Below are positions 44,820 through 55,039 of a stretch of DNA of 64,000 bases, piece by piece. The stretch covers positions 279,639 to 343,638 of the forward strand of contig MNCI01000569.1 of NCBI GenBank assembly GCA_015680685.1. The letters are read 5' to 3'. Source of the DNA: Gnetum montanum (Eukaryota > Streptophyta > Gnetopsida > Gnetales > Gnetaceae). Every line of letters starts with the position of its first letter. Positions within the stretch are counted from its first letter, which is position 1. The position numbers and the translations under genes were made by a program. The notes below the pieces were generated by a model. It made no database searches. It was not told the DNA's origin and saw nothing but the letters and a program-made list of their open reading frames with translations.

Positions 44820-46705
44820 GGAGAGATCAAGCCTTTGAACGGCTTTCAACTCTGCAAATGTTGGAGCGTGGAAAATCGCGGCCAAAATGCTTAACTTGAT
44901 CTCATAGACAGCAAGGCTATTCCACTACTTACGCAGACATCAAATCGATGAGGCATTGCATTTGTTCGAGCATACGGCTAACAGACCTCAGATTTCCTGG
45001 AATATGATGTTGTCAGGGTTTTTGCAAAACTGCAGAACCGAGGAAGGTCGTCAGCTGTTCGACAGAATTCCTCGCAGAATTCCTCTTGGAATTGCATGAT
45101 TGCAGCATATGCCCGAGGCGGGCGCATGAACGAAGCACAGGATCTTTTCCTGCAAATGCTAGACCGCAATAACTTTTCTTGGTCCGCCATGGTTTCTGGA
45201 TATTGCTGGAATGGAAGAGTTGACTAGGCACGCCAGATGTTTGACCAAATGCCCAGAAAAAATGCCCTCTCCTGGAACGCCATGGTTAGTGGATATTGCC
45301 AGATCGAGCAGATTGAGAAGGCGCGCCGTGTGTTTGACAAGATCCGGATACATGGATTCCTGCAACGCCATGATTGCGGGGTATGGGAAGATTAGCGGGC
45401 TTGATGATGCAAAGAATATGTTTGATGAAATGCCAAGGAGGACTTTTGTATCCTAGAGATTGATTATTTCTGCTCATTTGCAGAATCAGCAGAGCGAGGA
45501 AGGTTTAAAACTTTATAGGTCAATGGTAGAAGCTGGATTCATTGCGGACACTGCAACATTCCGAGAACTTCTCAGAGGCTGTGCCAGTTTGGGTTTACTG
45601 GAAGAAGGGAAGCAGCTCCATGCTCATGTTGCAAAATCAGGTGCAGAACTGAACTGTTTTTTGGGAAGTTCACTGCTGAGCATTTATGCAGGCTGTGGGG
45701 TAATTGAGGATGCTCTGTTTGTTTTCAGGCTGATTTATGCTAAACTGTTGAGTCATGGAATGCAATTATCTTGGAATTAGCTGATCAAAGGCTTTGGAAA
45801 TCTTTGCAGATATGCAGGAAAGCGGGGTGAAACTCAATGACTGCACTTTCAGCTGTGTGATGTTGGCTTGTGTGAATGCTGGGCTTGTGAAACAGGGCAT
45901 AGCTATCTTTGAATCTATGGTGCCAAAAGCAGAGCATTATGCTCTGCTAATTGGCCTCACGGGACGGGCAGGCAAGCTTGAGGAACCAGCAAGGATTATT
46001 AGGTGGGCAAAATGTAAGCCTGTTTCTCTTCTTTGGGGAGCCTTATTGTGTGCCTGTCGCAGTCATGGAAATGTCAGGATGGGTATAACAGCAGCTGAGA
46101 AAATCTTTGTCCAGAAAACCCTGCAGCATATATGTTGTTGTCAACCATATATGGTAATCAAGGATTGTTGGATGATGCAAAAAAGTTGAACCTTGAGGCT
46201 GTTGGATGATGCAAAAAAGTTGAAGCTTGAGGCTATGAAAAAGGGATACGAACGGTTACCAAGTTGCAGTTGGATTTTTCACAAAAACAAAGTTCATAAC
46301 TTTAGAATGAATGATAAATCACACGAAGAGTCTCAGAAAATACATGCTGTATTGGAGAGTTTGCATATTCAAATCAGAGTTGACGGATACAACAAATGTT
46401 ACACCAATGTTCTTCTCCATGATGTGGAAGAAGAAACGGAAGAAAAGTCCATCAATCAACATAGTGAAAAGTTGGCCATTGCTTTTGGCCACATAGTCAC
46501 TCCTGCTGGCCAAGCCATAAGAATATTTAGAAATTTTAGGATGTGCAATGATTGCCACCTTGCAATAAAATTCATGGCAAGGGTTTTAAAGAGAGAGATT
46601 ATTGTAAGGGATCAAGTTCGTTTTCATTATTTTAAAGATGGTTCATCCTCCTGTGTAGATTACTGGCAAGTACATATGGGTTCTTTTCTGTTAAGGTTAG
46701 CTTAA
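44820..46705 (+). pseudogene. PLS-class PPR protein with DYW domain (pseudogene)
   Basis: Remnant of an organelle RNA-editing PPR protein. PLS repeats are readable across frames: ISWNMMLSGFLQNCRTEEGRQLFDRIPRR, split here by a frameshift; then FSWSAMVSGYCWNGRVD, LSWNAMVSGYCQIEQIEKA, CNAMIAGYGKISGLDDAKN. Later repeats read YRSMVEAGFIADTATF and LLRGCASLGLLEEGKQLH. The DYW domain (from about 46235) is intact: HSEKLAIAFG with the zinc-binding His and catalytic Glu, the CNDCH zinc motif, and the terminal DYW at 46658-46666. TAG stops at Trp-type positions, frameshifts and a 34-bp duplication (46167-46234) break the gene. The frame runs 13 codons past DYW, where functional members stop. It is intronless, as usual for the family. 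Confidence 0.9.
46167..46234 (+). repeat. 34-bp tandem duplication inside the PPR pseudogene
   Basis: Two nearly identical 34-bp units (46167-46200, 46201-46234) starting GTTGGATGATGCAAAAAAG, differing at one base. 34 is not a multiple of three, so the duplication shifts the frame just before the DYW domain. Confidence 0.92.
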
Positions 46706-48017
46706 AATTGGAGCTTCCATGGCCGAAGTCTAATGTTTGTTTTCATACTCTTCAATGGATGGGTTTTTCATGCTGCGTTGTTGGAACTGATAAGGTTGAA
46801 TGCAATTTCATAGTTTTGTTTGGCTACATTGGCATGGCTACATTGGCATACATATATAGAGTGTGGAAGCAAGTTTGTGCCGATAAAGACCTTGTTGCAA
46901 TGGAGTTAAAGTTTTGGCTTGATTTTGTTAGGTTGGATGAGCATTAATGATTTCATCAATTTTTAAGAAACTTCTCAATTGATAAGTTCTTCCGTAACAA
47001 GGAAAAATCAGCAATCACACGATGTTAAAATAGGTAAAGTGTTAATAATAGCTAAAGTCCATTACTATGATAACGAGCTTACTAAAATCAAAGTGCTGAA
47101 GTATAACAGCTGACTTTGCTTCTCAACATACTATACACGGTAGCGTTGGTTAGCAAATACGAAGGGGCCATGATGATGTATTTGTACAAGTGCGTATGGT
47201 CCTTCTGATGAGCGGTTAACAGCGGCATGCAGAGCAGGTGTAGACTGAGGGGCAGGTAATTTGACTTGAGCATTAGCAGACACATTCTAATATATAACTG
47301 GGAATCACAACTCGTTCTATTAAATTGGAGAATTACATAATATGATGTTTTTACTGCTATGTAAACCATTCTCTGCAAACTATTTAATGATACTATATGC
47401 ATACATGGAGGAGTCACTACTTGAATAAGCTGTTGTCAGGTGGATGGTGGAACCTCAAGTCTTACATTTCTATTGTTAGAACCATATAAGCAAAGCTCAA
47501 ATCCACAACTTACCATGTGTTTAAAGTTGAAGGAAGCAAAATTTATAAAATAAAACAAATGTATCAAATTTGAGGGAAGCATGATTGATGTAGTAGAGGC
47601 CTTGATGTGAATGAGGTACTTATTTTATCTTCCATTGAAAATTACCGGTTAGACCTACCCTCGTGTAGAACCTAATTATGAAGTATTTTCGATGCCAATC
47701 TTCTACTTTGCTAATATTGAATGGTTCAAATGACCAATGAGACCTATCCTTGCCACTTGATTTGGAGGTGACTTAAATTCCAATCTTCTACTTTGCTAAT
47801 GTTGAATGGTTTTGATTACCAGTGAGACCTACTCTCATCATGTGGAAATTGATTTTGAGGTAAAGTAAAATTCCAATCTTATACTTTGCAGGTCTTTTTT
47901 AAAAAGTTGTCTTAGATCATGATTGGCTGTTTAACCAGTTTAGTTGCAGCCAGTACCTATTGTACAATTCTTATATATCTCTTATGTAATTGACTAGGAT
48001 CAAGCTTGTGAGCTAAA
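46706..48017. other. Intergenic, with ~85-93 bp tandem repeats
   Basis: No gene recognised. At 47640-47900 three diverged tandem units share CCAATCTTCTACTTTGC (starts 47695, 47780, 47873) and GTTRGACCTACYCT-like text. GGATG at 48018-48022 is the left target duplication of H6. Confidence 0.6.
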
Positions 48018-48022
48018 GGATG

Positions 48023-48791
48023 TGATGGGACGCGATATCGTGGCCGTCGCGATATCGCATCCCTCACGATGCACTGTCATATCTATAAATAAGAGGCGCC
48101 TCTCCCTTGTTTTATCATCCTAGGCTAGATAGTAGGGAAACTTTGGCAGATTGATCACTCCAGAGATAGAATATTTTCCATGTGCCCGCAGTAGGAGTCC
48201 TAAAGTGAATGGATCTTTATTCAAGCAAACATTGTACCTGAACACAAGTTTGTGTACGGCAATAAAGACGAGTTTCTTGGATAGACCTTGTAGTGCATGG
48301 AATAGGTTAATTAGGATTTTATTTATTGTTATTTATTATCTATTATTTACAGCTTTCTCTCTCAACCCTTCTCTCCTAGTTAAGTGCCTCAGTACGACCG
48401 CTTCGAGCACGTGCGTTATGAGTGGTGATCCCAGCAACGATTAGCGTTTGGTAGCCACGGTTGCATCGGTTCAGGGTGTGTACGGTAAGTGGGAATGGAT
48501 GTTGATGCTAGGTAATTTAGACTTAGTTCATTAATTAGAGTTAGTAATTAGTTTCTCTACCCTTCACCTTATTAGCATAGAAAACATAAAACATAAAAAG
48601 ACATAAAAATCATATACCTTAGACTTAACCATACATTGTGACAACTACAAGTAAGTCTAGGAAGACAACGAATGATTAACCCTAAGTGTTCCATGGGGTG
48701 TGTAGGCACTTAGTCTGCGGAGTTCAATTGAATCGTGCGTGCTACGCTCGTATTCGTATGGTTGAGTGTAGGGGTACCTCACCACTCATCA
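48023..48791 (+). repeat. 5' LTR of H6
   Basis: 769 bp, TGATGGGACGCG to CACTCATCA, with two GATATC palindromes (one in TCGCGATATCGC) and TATAAATA at 48084-48091. Confidence 0.92.
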
Positions 48792-48792
48792 T

Positions 48793-48810
48793 TGGCATCG
48801 TTACCGGGGA
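48793..48810 (+). other. Primer-binding site of H6 (tRNA-Asp type)
   Basis: TGGCATCGTTACCGGGGA, one base after the LTR. Three transitions from the tRNA-Asp complement. Confidence 0.88.
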
Positions 48811-48934
48811 CTATGTGTTTGTGCACTGAATAGAACATAGGATATCACTCACATCGTTGGGAGCCTAAACGAACCTTCGGGTTAATTAAAAGAAAAATTA
48901 TATAACGGTAATTAGCACACCGAATTAAATAACA

Positions 48935-49441
48935 ATGTCTTCTTCTAGCAAAAGCAATTCACCACCTAAGGACCATACAAGAAACAGTCGGCAATCAAAA
49001 ACACATAACCTAAATTCGCCAGTTCCTCAACAATATAGGATGGAATATACTTATCCCGATGAGTATATTTCTAATTTTACTTTTATCTTCCATCAAGATG
49101 AGCAGATGCGCTGGAGAGACTTGCAAGGTAACATTGTGTTACCTCTGGATCGGGCAGTCCCAAACATGCTTCTCCGTGCTTTGGCACAGATTGGCATCAC
49201 AGAATTATATGCTGAATACGTTGCAGAAATTTTTGACGTGAGGGATTACCATCCCACAACTTTACAACGTATGAGGGACTTAAGGCAGGAGAGCCAACAT
49301 ACATTGTTGAAGGGCAAAGAGGTCCCGCACGTCCTAAGTGAAATCAAAGATGTTCCCCCTCCTAACGAAAGTGAGGAGGTTGGGTATCAGAACCTAAGCT
49401 CAATGATACATAACATTGGTTCTGATGCCCGTGAACACTAA
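48935..49441 (+). CDS. H6 gag, intact N-terminal frame
   Basis: 168-codon uninterrupted frame from the family ATG (MSSSSKSNSPPKDH) to a TAA just after GSDAREH. Conserved blocks: YTYPDEYISNFTFIFHQDEQ at about residues 38-57, RWRDLQGNIVLPLDRAVPN, and RDYHPTTLQRMRDLR. Shared with H1 and H2, it has no recognised domain and precedes the capsid core. The TAA may be decay, since H1 and H2 text reads on past this point. Confidence 0.75.
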   Translation: MSSSSKSNSPPKDHTRNSRQSKTHNLNSPVPQQYRMEYTYPDEYISNFTFIFHQDEQMRWRDLQGNIVLPLDRAVPNMLLRALAQIGITELYAEYVAEIFDVRDYHPTTLQRMRDLRQESQHTLLKGKEVPHVLSEIKDVPPPNESEEVGYQNLSSMIHNIGSDAREH

Positions 49442-50458
49442 CTATTCACAGAGGGAACTACAATGCATGATAAGGACGAGCACTTAGATTGTCATCACGA
49501 TCGGGGCCAAAGCCACAGAAGTGAAGGTAGGAAACATCATCATGGCGATGGTTCTCCTTCTTCTTCCCCTTCTTCACATCATTCACCCTCTCCTTTCACA
49601 TCTAAGTGTAGCCACCATGAACATAACGGTGAGGATAGAGGTAGGTAAATTGAGAGACCTTGACGAGAGAGTCGAGAGAGAGGACAAAGGCATGAACGAA
49701 GGGAAAGTAGGGAACAACAAAGACATCACAGGCGTCATGAAAGAGATGATCATGACGAGCCCCTACTTGCAACCTGAAATATGCTCGATATAATGGAGGT
49801 AGTTAAGATACCAACAAGGCATTTAAAAGATAGCCAGACCAAACGCTTAGACATGAACAATATCCCACACTTTGAAGGGGGATACAACTCAGATTCGCAA
49901 CATCATTTACAGGCATTCCATGATGCTTGCGCCTTGTAGAACATAGAGAACGAGTGGCAAAAACTAAAGTTGTTTCCCAGGACACTCACCAAGGAAGCAG
50001 AGAGTTGGTACCGGTCCTTAGAACCAGAAACCATTAGGAGGTGGAGTATGATGTTAGAACTCTTCAACGATAAGTATCAAACGTACTCTAGAGTGTCTAA
50101 TTTGCGTAAGTAGATCCAAGAATGGAAGTAAGGTACTCATGAACCCTTGGATGCTGTCATGGGCCGCTACTACGCATTGTTACATTGTTGCCTGAGCCAT
50201 GGTTACGCATAGCGGGATCAACTTTGCCACATCGTGGATGGGCTAAGGCATGAGACTAGAAGAACCCTAGGGACTTATGCCCAAGGGAGACTATCAGAAC
50301 TTAGAGCCCATGAAATTCATCGCTTGTTGAAACAAGTAGCAAAAGAAGAAGGTGAACTATGAAAAAAAGACAGTGCGGAAGAATACAATCGTGATCCCTT
50401 TCTTCGGAAGAAGGGAGTGAAATTTTGCGATTAAGAGGATGAGTCACCACTCAAAGAG
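49442..50458 (+). pseudogene. H6 gag, linker and capsid core
   Basis: A His/Ser/Asp-rich linker (SEGRKHHHGDGSPSSSPSS) leads to a decayed Retrotrans_gag core at about 49850-50340: MNNIPHFEGGYNSD, WQKLKLFPRTLTKEAESWY, MLELFNDKYQTYSRVS. Stops lie at Gln and Trp codons, including TGA in EL-stop-KKD at the same codon as H1. Here the codon before FEGG is CAC, not the TGA of H1 and H2. Confidence 0.8.
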
Positions 50459-50875
50459 TTGGTGAACAAAAAAACCTCGCTGATTCAAAAACTAACAACA
50501 GAAGTATCGGCTAAGATGGATCAATTATGGGATTCCTTAGACTCCAGACTTGAAATTGTTTTGAAAATTGTAGAAGAGTCTAAGAAGGAACGAAGTAGTG
50601 ACAAAGGTAAGACAAAGCAGAGAAATTCAAGGCCTGCACATAACAAGGGTAAGGAGAAAATTACTATCTCCGATGAAGTTGTGGATTCAGACACAGATAA
50701 TGACAGTGGATGTGAGATCTGCCATTATGATTATCCTAAGGGATGTTGTCCAATCATCTCACATCTACAGGAGTCTGGGGTGTATGCACACTTAATCCGA
50801 GACTTAACCAACAGCAAACACCCTGAAGGTTACCTTATCCTCAAGGTAATCCAAGGCAGTTCCACCAACCACTAA
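50459..50875 (+). pseudogene. H6 gag, charged helical region with Cys pair
   Basis: 138-codon open frame: KLTTEVSAKMDQLWDSLDSR, then a Lys/Arg-rich stretch and SGCEICHYDYPKGC. The Cys pair resembles the first half of a zinc knuckle, but a full CCHC spacing is not present. In the family this region lies between the capsid core and the protease linker. Confidence 0.65.
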
Positions 50876-50887
50876 CATACTATCCAA

Positions 50888-51393
50888 GTGGAACTCCACC
50901 ACAATCCATCGGACAGCATCAGCAGTGGCAATACCCACAGTCATGGAGGATGCCACCACCAACACAACAGTACCCTTACCGGCAACCTGATCCTTATGGC
51001 TATTATGTGCAACAGCCGGTTTCTCCAAGTGACTCTATGGGTCACACAACTCCCCAACATCACTACCAAGTTCGGGAATACTTTAGGAGGACTCCTTCTC
51101 CTCTGAGAGGCACCCCACATACTTACCATCCTCCAACTCCATCTGCAACTCTTCCAACAGTAGTTCTCATAACACCTCCTGCTCCAACAATGCAAGGGGA
51201 AATCCCCACTCAACTGCAACAACGTAACACTGCGAGAGTTGTAAATATTCAACCTGTTGCTGGTTCTGACAATTGTAAAAAGAAAAGACCTTTCTTCAGA
51301 ACCAAAAGCCCAGGCAAACTCTCACAAAAACAAGCGGTTGAGCCTATGTACACTCCTCCACCATCTAAAACTTCGAAGCACCCTTCAGTTTAA
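50888..51393 (+). pseudogene. H6 Pro/Gln/Tyr-rich gag-protease linker
   Basis: Low-complexity linker, open from about 50950 to 51393: MPPPTQQYPYRQPDPYGYYV, SPSDSMGHTTPQHHYQ, ending KKKRPFFRTKSPGK. No enzyme motif. The equivalent in H1 and H2 is broken. Confidence 0.65.
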
Positions 51394-51444
51394 CATCAGA
51401 GCCGTACGCATACGGTTATGTTAACGCATACCGTAATCGACTAG

Positions 51445-52245
51445 ATCAAGGTAGGCCACCTTCCCAAGAAACTAACTGATCCTGGAAGCCCCTTAATCTA
51501 TTTACAAATCGCTGGGAACAAACCACATAAGGCTCTTCTTGACTCAGGTTCCGGAGTCAATTTAATATCACGAGAAATGTATCAAGCCTGGAACCTACCC
51601 CAACTTAAGAAGAGCAACATTCAACTAGAGTTGGCTGACCAGTCCATCACCATTCCCTTGGGATTGGTGGAGGACATCATTACCACTATGTGTAGGTGGT
51701 CATACCCAGCTAACTTCTTGGTGATAGAGGTCAACAACAATGAAAGGGACTTCCCAATTATAATGCGAAGGCCATGGCTAAGTACAGTAGATGCGTACTT
51801 AGGGATCCACGATCTTTCCTTACAGATATCTAAGATAAACATATATGGAAAGATCGAGAAGAAGAAATTTCCATGCATCACATACAGTGACTCAGAGGGT
51901 GATGACATGGAAGAATGTTCAGCATCTCTTCCATGTAATTGGTGTGCCCAAGAAATACAAATTCAAAGGTTCCTGTATGTAGCAACCACACTAGTAGTAG
52001 ACACCCCGTGGTTGACAGCTACTAAAAAGAGCAACTCAATATGCATGGAACGAATTGGGGGTACAACTCATGTTAACAACAAAGGCATAGACACATTGGA
52101 ATATGAGCATCGCCAACTTCCACCTCTTAATCTAAGAACATCAATTGGGAGAAGTTGGACACTTCTAAGAAATTCAAACAGGCACTCATTATTTCGGATC
52201 TCTCCCTTGCAACTCAGTCATGGGGGAGATGGCCACCTATGCTGA
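51445..52245 (+). pseudogene. H6 protease fused to the pol tail
   Basis: Open from 51445, just after a TAG at a Trp codon, to 52245. The retropepsin motif ALLDSGSGVNLIS is intact at about 51537-51575, but the flap-end motif reads PIIMRRPWL, with Gly replaced by Arg. After HRQLPPLNL the frame jumps near 52183 into the DNA of the integrase tail (SPLQLSHGGDGHLC), so about 2.9 kb in H1 terms (16346-19216) is deleted. Confidence 0.8.
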
Positions 52246-52259
52246 TCATTGGAGGCCCT

Positions 52260-52500
52260 CAGTTCTTTTTAGTTTTTGTTTTACACTTTTTTTTTACACA
52301 TTTTTGTTTTACAAGTTTTTGTTGTATACATTTTTGTTTTACAATTTTTTGTTTTACACGTTTTTGTTTTACACATTTTTGTTTTATAAGTTTTTTTTTA
52401 CACATTTTTGTTTAACACATTTTTGTTTTACAAATTTTTATTTTACATGTTTTTGTTTTACAAATTTCTTTAATTTTTCTTGTTTTTGTTTTACAATATC
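52260..52500 (+). repeat. TTTTGTTTTACA minisatellite in H6
   Basis: About 11-12 tandem units of roughly 17 bp, of the form TTTTTGTTTTACACA. H1 has only two or three units at the same place (19310-19345), so the array expanded in the H6 lineage. Confidence 0.85.
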
Positions 52501-52955
52501 GTTGTACTTTTCCATTTGTTATGTGTGTTTGCGTGTGTGATCCACCTTGTAAGTTTGTCACCCAATAATTGTTCTTCCCGATGGTATGAACTATTTGTCA
52601 TTGATTGTTAATGTTTGGTTTTTACCTTTAAGTTATGATGTTGATACTAAGGTATGTTCTTTTGATATAGCAAGCAATGAGTCCACTGCATTCATCCATC
52701 CACAAAGTCTATGGTCTCTCTTGGCATGGAAATGTACAGTCCCTTTCTAATAAGAACTTTAACGAACTAGTGACTGGGCACTTCTCAAACTAAGGAAGGA
52801 CTCAGGGTTTGACAAGGGTGTGACTTCAAGGGAACTTGATGCTTTTGTGTTGGCCATTCTCTTGGGTGCTTGGATGTTTTTTTCTTGAATTTTCTTACTG
52901 TTCCGATGTTACCCAATTATCGGAAGTTGAGACAATAAAAATAAGAAGTCGTTGC

Positions 52956-53036
52956 ATGGTGTGGTTTTCACGCATAAAAACACAAAACATAAAAAATAAA
53001 AAAAAAGAGAAAAAGTGAGAATTTAAAGCACACCCC
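52956..53036 (+). other. Conserved 3'-region hairpin, H6 copy
   Basis: TTTTCAC (52965-52971) pairs with GTGAGAA (53015-53021) with one G-U pair, around a longer A-rich loop. The outer GGTGTG (52958-52963) pairs with CACACC (53029-53034). Confidence 0.62.
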
Positions 53037-54300
53037 TTAGACAAAATAATCCTTTGGGCTACAAGCACTAGTTATGGAGCTAAAAATGTTCCCTCTAACT
53101 AAGGCCCTTCTCGCTTCCCATCCTCTTCTCATTTGTTTTGTCGGAATGGTGGTCGCTCTTGGGAGAAACATTCTTGTTATTCAAGGGGATGGATTAGCCG
53201 AATGCATTGATGTGAAGTCACTAGATGTGGTTGGTTTGAGGCCAGAGTTGGAATGAGATTTGCCAAGTCACATTAATCATGAAACACACAAGGGGTTGTA
53301 CACCACCTTGTTTTTGGGATTCCATTCCATTCTCTTCTCTCCACCCTTATCTCCATTATTCACCTCATTGCCGGTTGTATCATTAGTGTATATTTTGGTT
53401 GATGCATTGTTTTCTTTTAGGTAAATTCTTGTGGTTAAAACTTTAACTCTTGTTCCAAATGACATTCCTAGAACTTGCGGACTCTTTGAATGTGGGTTTG
53501 TCAGGGCATTAAGGGCATGAGCCTGCTTTGAGGAGGATCCACTGACATTCCTATTTGGTGCATCAGTTAAAATTCTTTCCCTTAACATTTTTGCAATCCA
53601 TTTTATTTTGTTCATTTCCATCCTGACATCCATTTCATCGATGTCATAGTTGTCTCTTTTTATCTATCTTTATTATTCCTTTTCATTCTCCATTCTAATG
53701 CTACCGGAGGTTCGCGATTAGTCATGGGGGTACGGGGCCCGATTTTTTCGATTTTCTCCTAGCCTCGATTTTTTTGATTTTCTCCTAACCCCTACACCTT
53801 TGGTAGTCATCATTAATATATCTCTAGATCCATATCAGCCATACCACAACCTAGCCAATGGACTTACACCGAAGCAAGGTATCAATTACATGATGATTTA
53901 TTTACCCTTGCTAATATAAGACTATGTTGTGTGTGTAGATGGCAATAATGCAACAACGGATTGGATCTGGAAGGAATATTTGAAATGGAGCAGTGCTGGA
54001 AGCAGCTATGCAAGGAGCAAGATCAATGGTGCACTTACGGATGAACAATGAAAGGCGCAATCTTAGCGTTGGCAGTAGCAACACTTCTTTCTCTCTTCTC
54101 TCTCAGCTGCCAATTAAGGCCTGATATCAATGTAATAAGGTGTTCACTCTTGTTGTCATGAACACCAGTTTTATTGTGTCTTGTAATGATGATCCATTCA
54201 CATGTCATCCCATTAGTTTCATTTTGAGTCAATAATCCCATACCTTCCTAATATTATTGTAAAGAACTCGAGGACGAGTTTTCATTTAGTCATGGGGGTA

Positions 54301-54873
54301 TGATGGGACATGATATCGCGTTGTCCCCAGCGATATCGCGTACGTGATATTGTGATGCACCATCATATCTATAAATAAGAGGCAACTCTCCCTTGTTTCA
54401 TCATCTTAGGCTAGACAGTAGGGAAACTCTGGCAGATTGATCACTCCAGAGATAGAATATTTTCCATGTGCCNGTATGACCGCTTCGAGCACGTGCGTTA
54501 TGCGTGGTGATCCTAGCAACAATTAGCGTTTGGTAGCCACAGTTGCATCAGTTCAGGGTGTGTACGATAAGTGGGAATGGATGCTGATGCTAGGTAATTT
54601 AGACTTAGTTCATTAGTTAGAGTTAGTAATTAGTTTCTCTGCCCTTCACCTTGTTAGCATAGGAGACATAAAACATAAAAAGACATGAAAATCATATACC
54701 TCAGACTTAACCATACACTGTGACAACTACAAGTAATTTTGGGAAGACAACGAATGATTAACCCTAAGTGTTCCATGGGGCATGTAGGCACTTAGTTTGC
54801 AGAGTTCGACCGGATTACGGGTGCTACGCTCGTATTCGTATGGTTAAGTATAGGGGTACCTCGCCACTCATCA
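54301..54873 (+). repeat. 3' LTR of H6, with internal gap
   Basis: TGATGGGACATG to CACTCATCA, with TATAAATA at 54370-54377. The N at 54473 joins sequence equivalent to 48186 directly to that of 48392, so about 205 bp of LTR is missing. Upstream of the TATA box it is 8 bp longer than the 5' LTR and carries an extra palindrome. Confidence 0.9.
54473..54473. other. Assembly gap (single N)
   Basis: The only ambiguous base in the window. By comparison with the 5' LTR it stands for roughly 205 bp (48187-48391), not one base. Confidence 0.9.
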
Positions 54874-55039
54874 GGATGCAAGTAACATGTCTTAACCAGC
54901 AAGTTAAAGGAAAATGTATTCATGAAAAATAAGATTTGAAGTATGATGAGATTAGTCTTGAGATCTTAATGATCAACTAAGATGATAGGATCAGATTTCT
55001 AATAAATTAATTATCTCAAGGTATCAATCTAATCTTAAC

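Larger units (their letters stand above)
52246..54300 (+). other. H6 3' non-coding region
   Basis: Parallel to H1 and H2. It has a T-rich minisatellite (52260-52500), the hairpin (52956-53036), the mid G5 motif (53720-53730) and the terminal tract (54288-54300). No coding signal. Confidence 0.72.
48023..54873 (+). mobile_element. Athila-like element H6, pol-deleted
   Basis: Separate insertion with a perfect 5-bp duplication GGATG (48018-48022 and 54874-54878). LTRs are 48023-48791 and 54301-54873, the latter with an assembly gap. The primer site is 48793-48810. It has gag and protease but no RT, RNase H or integrase: protease sequence joins directly to the pol tail near 52183. Best-preserved gag in the window, so probably the youngest Athila-like copy here. 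Confidence 0.9.

Noticed and set aside
47088-47417. 109-codon - strand frame
   Set aside because: No recognisable domain, in AT-rich intergenic DNA after the PPR pseudogene.
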